Shown here piece by piece: positions 5,859 through 9,104 of a stretch of 9,104 nt of DNA (its first letter is position 1; each line of letters opens with the position of its first letter). The translations under genes and the position numbers were made by a program. The notes beneath the pieces were generated by a model. The model was not told the DNA's origin. It searched no databases and saw only the letters and a list, made by a program, of their open reading frames with translations. Where the stretch lies: positions 1 to 9,104 of the forward strand of contig JALRIQ010000104.1 of the NCBI GenBank assembly GCA_023277325.1, given 5' to 3'. The stretch is from Bacteroidia bacterium. Lineage in GTDB: Bacteria > Bacteroidota > Bacteroidia > UBA8524.

Positions 5859-6156
5859 CTAGTTACATCCTACTTTTAAAACCACGGTACCATCGGTCTT
5901 GTCGTCGGGTCCGCTAAAAACGTTCCTTCGCATGACAAATACCAACGAGGTTATTTCCGTGCCGGGTGGTATTGAAAAAATTCTTCAGAATAAAGGTGAG
6001 GGGAAATTTTCCATTTCCTTTTGCACAGTGACGATATTCCCGAAGAATAAAAGGCTGGAAAAGCTGCTTGGCTTTAAAGCCCGGTGCGTGCATGTCGTTA
6101 ATCTCCTCAGCGTCCAATTGCGTTACCGAACCGGCTACCTTCCGTTTTCGTTGCAC
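5859..6156 (-). pseudogene. Remnant of a secreted-protein gene, broken at a homopolymer
   Basis: Two minus-strand frames join into one plausible protein. The upstream frame (from a GTG at 6156) contains AKGNGKFPLTFILKNF and the downstream frame contains SIPPGTEITSLVFVMRRN and ends DGTVVLKVGCN with TAG at 5859-5861. Removing one base from the six-A run at 5975-5980 fuses them as ...FILKNFSIPPGTEITSLVF.... The pattern GN-(hydrophobic)-F-x(n)-PxGTxITxLxFVxR resembles a C-terminal beta-sandwich domain found in secreted starch-binding or type IX-exported Bacteroidota proteins; that family link is inference. A terminator about 30 bp downstream supports the C-terminus. The N-terminus is not recoverable; further protein-like pieces in other frames reach about 6220. 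A 107-codon ORF on the opposite strand covers the region and I judge it a shadow. The 149 bp from 6157 to 6305 hold nothing else clear. Confidence 0.5.
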
Positions 6157-6305
6157 TCCATAACGAAAAGAATAAACCTACTTCAAAGAATATTTTTTAG
6201 TCTCTTGGCGTTTCGAAGTTAATAAATCCCTTTTCTCGGTTTGGCTGGAGCCGAAGAATTCTCAGAAATAGGGAAAAAGTGCATTTATCAATCTAAGGGG
6301 GATAT

Positions 6306-7055
6306 TTATTCTTGGAATAGATGTAAGAGACTAAAATTCAGTGCTATTTTCTTCACTTGAACGAATTTGTAAAGTTGGGCAGGCTTATGGTTCACACCTG
6401 TTTGGCGCTCATCCAAAGCTTTGATATGATGCATCTTTTTGATGGATTTACGGAAGTTTCTTTTGTCCAATGGACGGTCTAAAATCACTTCGTATAAACG
6501 TTGGAGCTGACTCAAGGTAAACTTCTTTGGAAGGAGGTCTAAACCAATTCGATTGTGGTTGATTTCTTCGCGTAAAGCTTCGAGTGCTTTATCTAAAATC
6601 TGGTTATGGTCGAATGCGAGTTCTGGAACATCATGGATATCTACCCAGTTAGAGGCGGCGGCAAAAGATCCAGTTCCTGGATTGTATTCTTCCATTTTTA
6701 CCAGAGAGAAATAAGCGATTGTGATTACCCGGGCATTGGGATCTGTTCGGTAGGTTTCCAGCCATTCTTTGTCTTTATCATTGCTCACCCTGTCTGGATT
6801 ACCAAAAGCATGGAACTGGCGAAGGAATATCCCTTTTAATCGCGTAAGTTCGTTCAGTACACGTGCTGCTGCTTCATCCAATCCTTCATTCTCAAAAACA
6901 AGGTCGCCAGGCAAAGCCAAACGATGTGTTTCCTTATTAGGATGTGCTTGCTCGATGAGAAGGACTTTGAGTTTATCATCATCAAAACCAAAAATGACAC
7001 AGTCCACAGAAACGTGGGGGTTGATATTGGGCGATTGTTTGGATGAGGTATTCAT
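6306..7055 (-). CDS. Nudix-fold transcriptional regulator (NrtR/AraR-like) with C-terminal winged helix
   Basis: 249 residues in two parts. Residues about 15-140 are a Nudix fold; residues about 166-232, including FTLSQLQRLYEVIL and KRNFRKSIKKM, match the winged helix-turn-helix of Nudix-related regulators such as NrtR and the Bacteroides arabinose regulator AraR. The Nudix box around 50-71 is degenerate: the catalytic REUxEE core reads RVLNEL (65-70), losing two of three metal-binding glutamates. This suggests a ligand-sensing rather than hydrolytic domain, probably for a sugar or nucleotide-sugar-like effector. The gene is divergent from a sugar-kinase-like gene; the shared 175-bp spacer carries a 21-bp palindrome 35 bp before this ATG, overlapping a near -7 box TATATTAG (7086-7093). 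Regulation of itself and the kinase is a fair inference. An active hydrolase is the less likely alternative. Confidence 0.88.
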   Translation of the reverse strand: MNTSSKQSPNINPHVSVDCVIFGFDDDKLKVLLIEQAHPNKETHRLALPGDLVFENEGLDEAAARVLNELTRLKGIFLRQFHAFGNPDRVSNDKDKEWLETYRTDPNARVITIAYFSLVKMEEYNPGTGSFAAASNWVDIHDVPELAFDHNQILDKALEALREEINHNRIGLDLLPKKFTLSQLQRLYEVILDRPLDKRNFRKSIKKMHHIKALDERQTGVNHKPAQLYKFVQVKKIALNFSLLHLFQE

Positions 7056-7089
7056 GCTAAAAAATTCAGGAATCGTTTCGACTCTCTAA

Positions 7090-7110
7090 TATACAGTTAG
7101 TTATTGTATA
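7090..7110. promoter_or_regulatory. 21-bp palindrome, candidate operator of the Nudix regulator
   Basis: TATACA-N9-TGTATA is a perfect 6-bp inverted repeat spanning exactly 21 bp, with two further complementary pairs inside the spacer. Known NrtR-type regulators bind palindromes of about this length. It overlaps the regulator gene's near-consensus -7 box, so binding there would be repressive. Confidence 0.5.
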
Positions 7111-7133
7111 AAATACACTTCTTTAATCTCTTA

Positions 7134-7165
7134 TTTATCAATTAATTACATGGTAAATTGATAAA
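7134..7165. promoter_or_regulatory. 32-bp inverted repeat (10-bp perfect arms) before the kinase gene
   Basis: TTTATCAATT (7134-7143) and AATTGATAAA (7156-7165) are perfect reverse complements with a 12-bp spacer. An extra ATTGAT follows at 7169-7174, 12 bp after the one in the right arm. The site is 65 bp upstream of the kinase start, a fitting place for an activator or repressor. A cruciform or hairpin function is an alternative. Confidence 0.48.
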
Positions 7166-7230
7166 ATGATTGATGAAAAAGCGTAGAAAAGCAAAGGAAA
7201 TTAATAATATTGACTTTAAATCTGGTAAAA

Positions 7231-8091
7231 ATGATCTTATTGGTTGACAGTGGTTCCACAAAAAGTGATTGGTTCTTAATAGATTCCGACGGTACCTTCG
7301 TTGATTCTTATAAAACCAGGGGATTTAATCCCTATTTCCATACCTCTGTTTTCATAATGAGTGAAATTGAAAAGAATGAGAGTATTATGGGCATAGCCCA
7401 GCAGGTAAACTATATTTATTATTACGGTGCAGGCTGTTCGAATGATCATTTTAAAAATATCGTTAAGCAAGGACTCGGTAAGGTTTTTACAAAAGCCTCC
7501 ATCTTCGTAGACCATGATTTAATGGCTGCTATTTATGCTACCTATGAAGGAAAACCCTGTATCAGTTGCATTTTAGGTACGGGTTCAAACTCTGCATTTT
7601 ATGATGGTAAAGTACTTGCTACCCGTAACTCTGGTCTGGGTTATATCTTGGGAGATGAAGGGAGTGGTAGTTATTTCGGTAAGAAACTATTGGCAGCATT
7701 TTTATACGGACAATTGCCAGAAGAAGTGAATGCGGAGTTGGAAGAAGAATTTGGCCTCGATAAAGCGAGCATTGTCATGAATGTTTATGAAAAGCCAAAT
7801 GCGAACGTTTATCTCGCAAGCTTCACTCGATTTATCGCCAAACACCAGGAATTACCTGTTTTTCAAGAGATGATCTATAATGGTATGAAAGAGTTTTTAA
7901 AGATTCATGTTTGCGGCTATCCGCAATACCGCGAGGTTAAGACGCATTTTATTGGATCTATCGCCTTTTATTTTCAAGATCATATCCGCAAGGCTGCTGC
8001 TGATTTGGGCATTGAGGTAGGGCATATTATTAAATCGCCGATTCAGCGCTTGCTAGAGTACCATGTCAAAAACGTGTTTCACCATGCCTGA
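7231..8091 (+). CDS. BadF/BadG-type ATPase, probable N-acetylglucosamine (amino-sugar) kinase
   Basis: 286-residue ASKHA-fold sugar kinase (PF01869 group), whose Bacteroidota members are usually annotated as N-acetylglucosamine kinase, phosphorylating GlcNAc or related amino sugars with ATP. DSGSTKSDW (6-14) is the first phosphate-binding motif, VDHDLMAA (93-100) carries the probable catalytic Asp, ILGTGSNSAFYDG (114-126) is the second phosphate loop, GYILGDEGSGSYFGKKLL (137-154) is the family signature, and FIGSIAF (240-246) the adenosine motif. The length is normal. I start at the ATG at 7231 because MILLVDSGST matches the family N-terminus; an upstream in-frame TTG at 7210 would add an unconserved tail. 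A near -7 box, TAAATCTG, sits at 7217-7224. It is divergent from the Nudix regulator, its likely controller. The sugar itself cannot be read from sequence. Confidence 0.88.
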   Translation: MILLVDSGSTKSDWFLIDSDGTFVDSYKTRGFNPYFHTSVFIMSEIEKNESIMGIAQQVNYIYYYGAGCSNDHFKNIVKQGLGKVFTKASIFVDHDLMAAIYATYEGKPCISCILGTGSNSAFYDGKVLATRNSGLGYILGDEGSGSYFGKKLLAAFLYGQLPEEVNAELEEEFGLDKASIVMNVYEKPNANVYLASFTRFIAKHQELPVFQEMIYNGMKEFLKIHVCGYPQYREVKTHFIGSIAFYFQDHIRKAAADLGIEVGHIIKSPIQRLLEYHVKNVFHHA

Positions 8092-8114
8092 GTCACTACC
8101 TGGTTTGTTATTTG

Positions 8115-8331
8115 CTATTTAACAGCATTCAGGTACAAGTTCATAGGCAATTTTTCATACCGCCAGGAATCCAATAGATCTTTTGGTATTTCCAAGAATG
8201 GCTTGGGTTTTTTCAAGGATGTTGTGTTGAACAGCCAATAAGTTGCCTGTTTCCAAAAACTTATCTTAACGACGCTAGAATAATTCGGATAAACGGCGTG
8301 TTTTAATTACGCGTTTTGAGGTATTGAAGCC
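8115..8331 (-). pseudogene. C-terminal remnant of an unidentified gene
   Basis: A minus-strand frame open for 63 codons (8306-8115) ends in a strongly protein-like stretch, SFWKQATYWLFNTTSLKK then PKPFLEIPKDLLDSW then LPMNLYLNAVK, with a TAG stop at 8115-8117. It has no ATG or GTG and only late TTGs as possible starts. The adjacent frame between the saccharopine dehydrogenase stop and about 8285 reads FNTSKRVIKTRRLSEL, which would join it after a frameshift. I read it as the tail of a gene lost upstream. The family is not recognised. A 33-residue peptide from an internal TTG is the alternative. Confidence 0.4.
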
Positions 8332-9104
8332 TTAAGCCTGCCTATGTTTCTCCTCAAAATGAACGCCTAAGGCACTCAGTTTGGTAAGCACAGGAGTGTA
8401 TAACTCCGGCTGTGTTGGGATTTGAACGCCAGGAGCATGATAATTTCCATGCAGGATTTCTTCGGCGCAAAGAGCAACAGGTAAACCCACAGTTTTTGCC
8501 ATGGCCGTATAGCGCGAATCATCTCCTTCAACTGCAAGGCTGCTTTCTATCCATGCTTCCTTACCGTCTTTTAAGTACCCAATGCGGTGAATCATCACAA
8601 TCAGGTCGCGATCGCCAGGCTCCAGTTTCCATTTTTCTTCAAGAATGGCCTGAAGAATTTGGGCAGGAGTTCCCTTCGTGATAGGAAGCATATAGGTTTC
8701 TGAAAAGAGGCCCAGGAATTTTATCCGGGCGAGGTCTTCTTCATCGGCAATCAATCCTGGAACCATGAATAGCTTTTCTTCTACGGTTTTGTTATTCCTA
8801 AAGGGGAGAAAGCAATTGAGAAATGTCCTTCCGTTGCATCGCTCGCCCAAATCCAGCACATAACTATCATCGGTTAATCCGATTTGTACAAATACATTCC
8901 AGCTGCTGCAGAATCCTGGTCGGCGCAAAGTTCCTCTCAAAAGGGTACGAATTCCATCCAATTCATACTGACTTTGGTAGGAGAGGGAGTCGCGGTTTGG
9001 GTAGCCTTCAAAATCTCCATATTTATCATGGCTAAATGGCCTGCGTCGCTGAAAAAGTTGGGGGTAGGAAACAAAACGAAGCTCATGCTTATCACGGTAG
9101 CGGG
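8332..9104 (-). CDS. Saccharopine dehydrogenase family protein (C-terminal part; 5' end outside window)
   Basis: 256 residues are visible, open to the right edge, so the Rossmann NAD(P)-binding half lies outside. FEGYPNRDS (31-39 of the visible part) is the hallmark of the saccharopine-binding domain, followed by DGIRTLLRGTLRRPGFC, LGLFSE and the family's closing region. Enzymes of this type interconvert saccharopine with glutamate and aminoadipate semialdehyde, or with lysine and 2-oxoglutarate; in Bacteroidota they usually belong to lysine degradation, but the direction is not shown here. The first in-frame alternative start (TTG at 8961) is internal to the conserved domain, so the gene truly continues upstream. 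It converges on the kinase gene with a gene remnant between. Confidence 0.88.
   Translation of the reverse strand, partial: RYRDKHELRFVSYPQLFQRRRPFSHDKYGDFEGYPNRDSLSYQSQYELDGIRTLLRGTLRRPGFCSSWNVFVQIGLTDDSYVLDLGERCNGRTFLNCFLPFRNNKTVEEKLFMVPGLIADEEDLARIKFLGLFSETYMLPITKGTPAQILQAILEEKWKLEPGDRDLIVMIHRIGYLKDGKEAWIESSLAVEGDDSRYTAMAKTVGLPVALCAEEILHGNYHAPGVQIPTQPELYTPVLTKLSALGVHFEEKHRQA

Noticed and set aside
5899..6222. 107-codon open frame on the plus strand
   Set aside because: It is in codon register with the upstream minus-strand frame of the remnant, starts with TTG, has no family-like motifs, and the nearby terminator points to a minus-strand gene. Treated as a shadow.
8106..8124. TGTTA...TAACA hairpin after the kinase gene as a terminator
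   Set aside because: Only a 5-bp AT-rich stem and no following T-run on either strand.
1..9104. Defence system, CRISPR array, integron or transposon
   Set aside because: I looked for spacer-repeat arrays, transposase or recombinase motifs, terminal inverted repeats and nuclease-type motifs on both strands and saw none.

Overview
This window looks like a chromosomal stretch of a Bacteroidota bacterium (Bacteroidetes); I would not go below phylum. The support is the gene set (a Bacteroidota-type MiaE, a Nudix/winged-helix regulator beside a BadF-type sugar kinase, a saccharopine dehydrogenase), several exact matches to the phylum's -7 promoter consensus TAnnTTTG directly upstream of genes, and the lack of strong AGGAGG ribosome sites. 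There are no rRNA, tRNA, CRISPR or insertion-sequence signals, and no obvious phage or defence cassette.

Layout. At 1-192 is the probable 3' end of a (+) gene whose stop overlaps the start of a bestrophin-type channel gene (192-1022, +). A convergent, repeat-bearing gap follows, then a run of (-) genes: a cation:proton antiporter (1221-2423), a 414-bp gap full of short word-like repeats, a MiaE-type tRNA hydroxylase (2838-3419) and adenine phosphoribosyltransferase (3455-3994). Divergent from apt is a decayed small lipoprotein gene (4077-4425, +). A convergent gap with a hairpin and more word repeats separates it from thioredoxin reductase (4774-5733, -). Upstream of trxB are a rho-independent terminator and the remnant of another (-) gene (5859-6156). 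Next come a divergent pair, a Nudix-fold transcription regulator (6306-7055, -) and an N-acetylglucosamine-kinase-like gene (7231-8091, +), sharing a 175-bp spacer with two clear inverted repeats. A third remnant (8115-8331, -) lies just after the stop of a saccharopine dehydrogenase whose 5' end runs off the right edge (8332-9104, -).

Functionally this is mostly housekeeping: ion transport, tRNA modification, purine salvage, thiol redox and lysine/saccharopine metabolism. The one coherent regulatory unit is the Nudix regulator plus sugar kinase, probably a local sensor-and-target pair.

The unusual material lies between genes. First, five consecutive intact genes (bestrophin, antiporter, miaE, apt, trxB) all end in TAG, and four read TAGAC; in three of the five (antiporter, miaE, trxB) a 7- or 15-bp-period repeat starts at the stop codon. 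Second, exact TAnnTTTG boxes lie 3, 4 and 12 nt before the ATGs of apt, miaE and the antiporter, implying leaderless or near-leaderless mRNAs. Third, three separate gene remnants show frame breaks, so either this locus is eroding or the assembly has indels.
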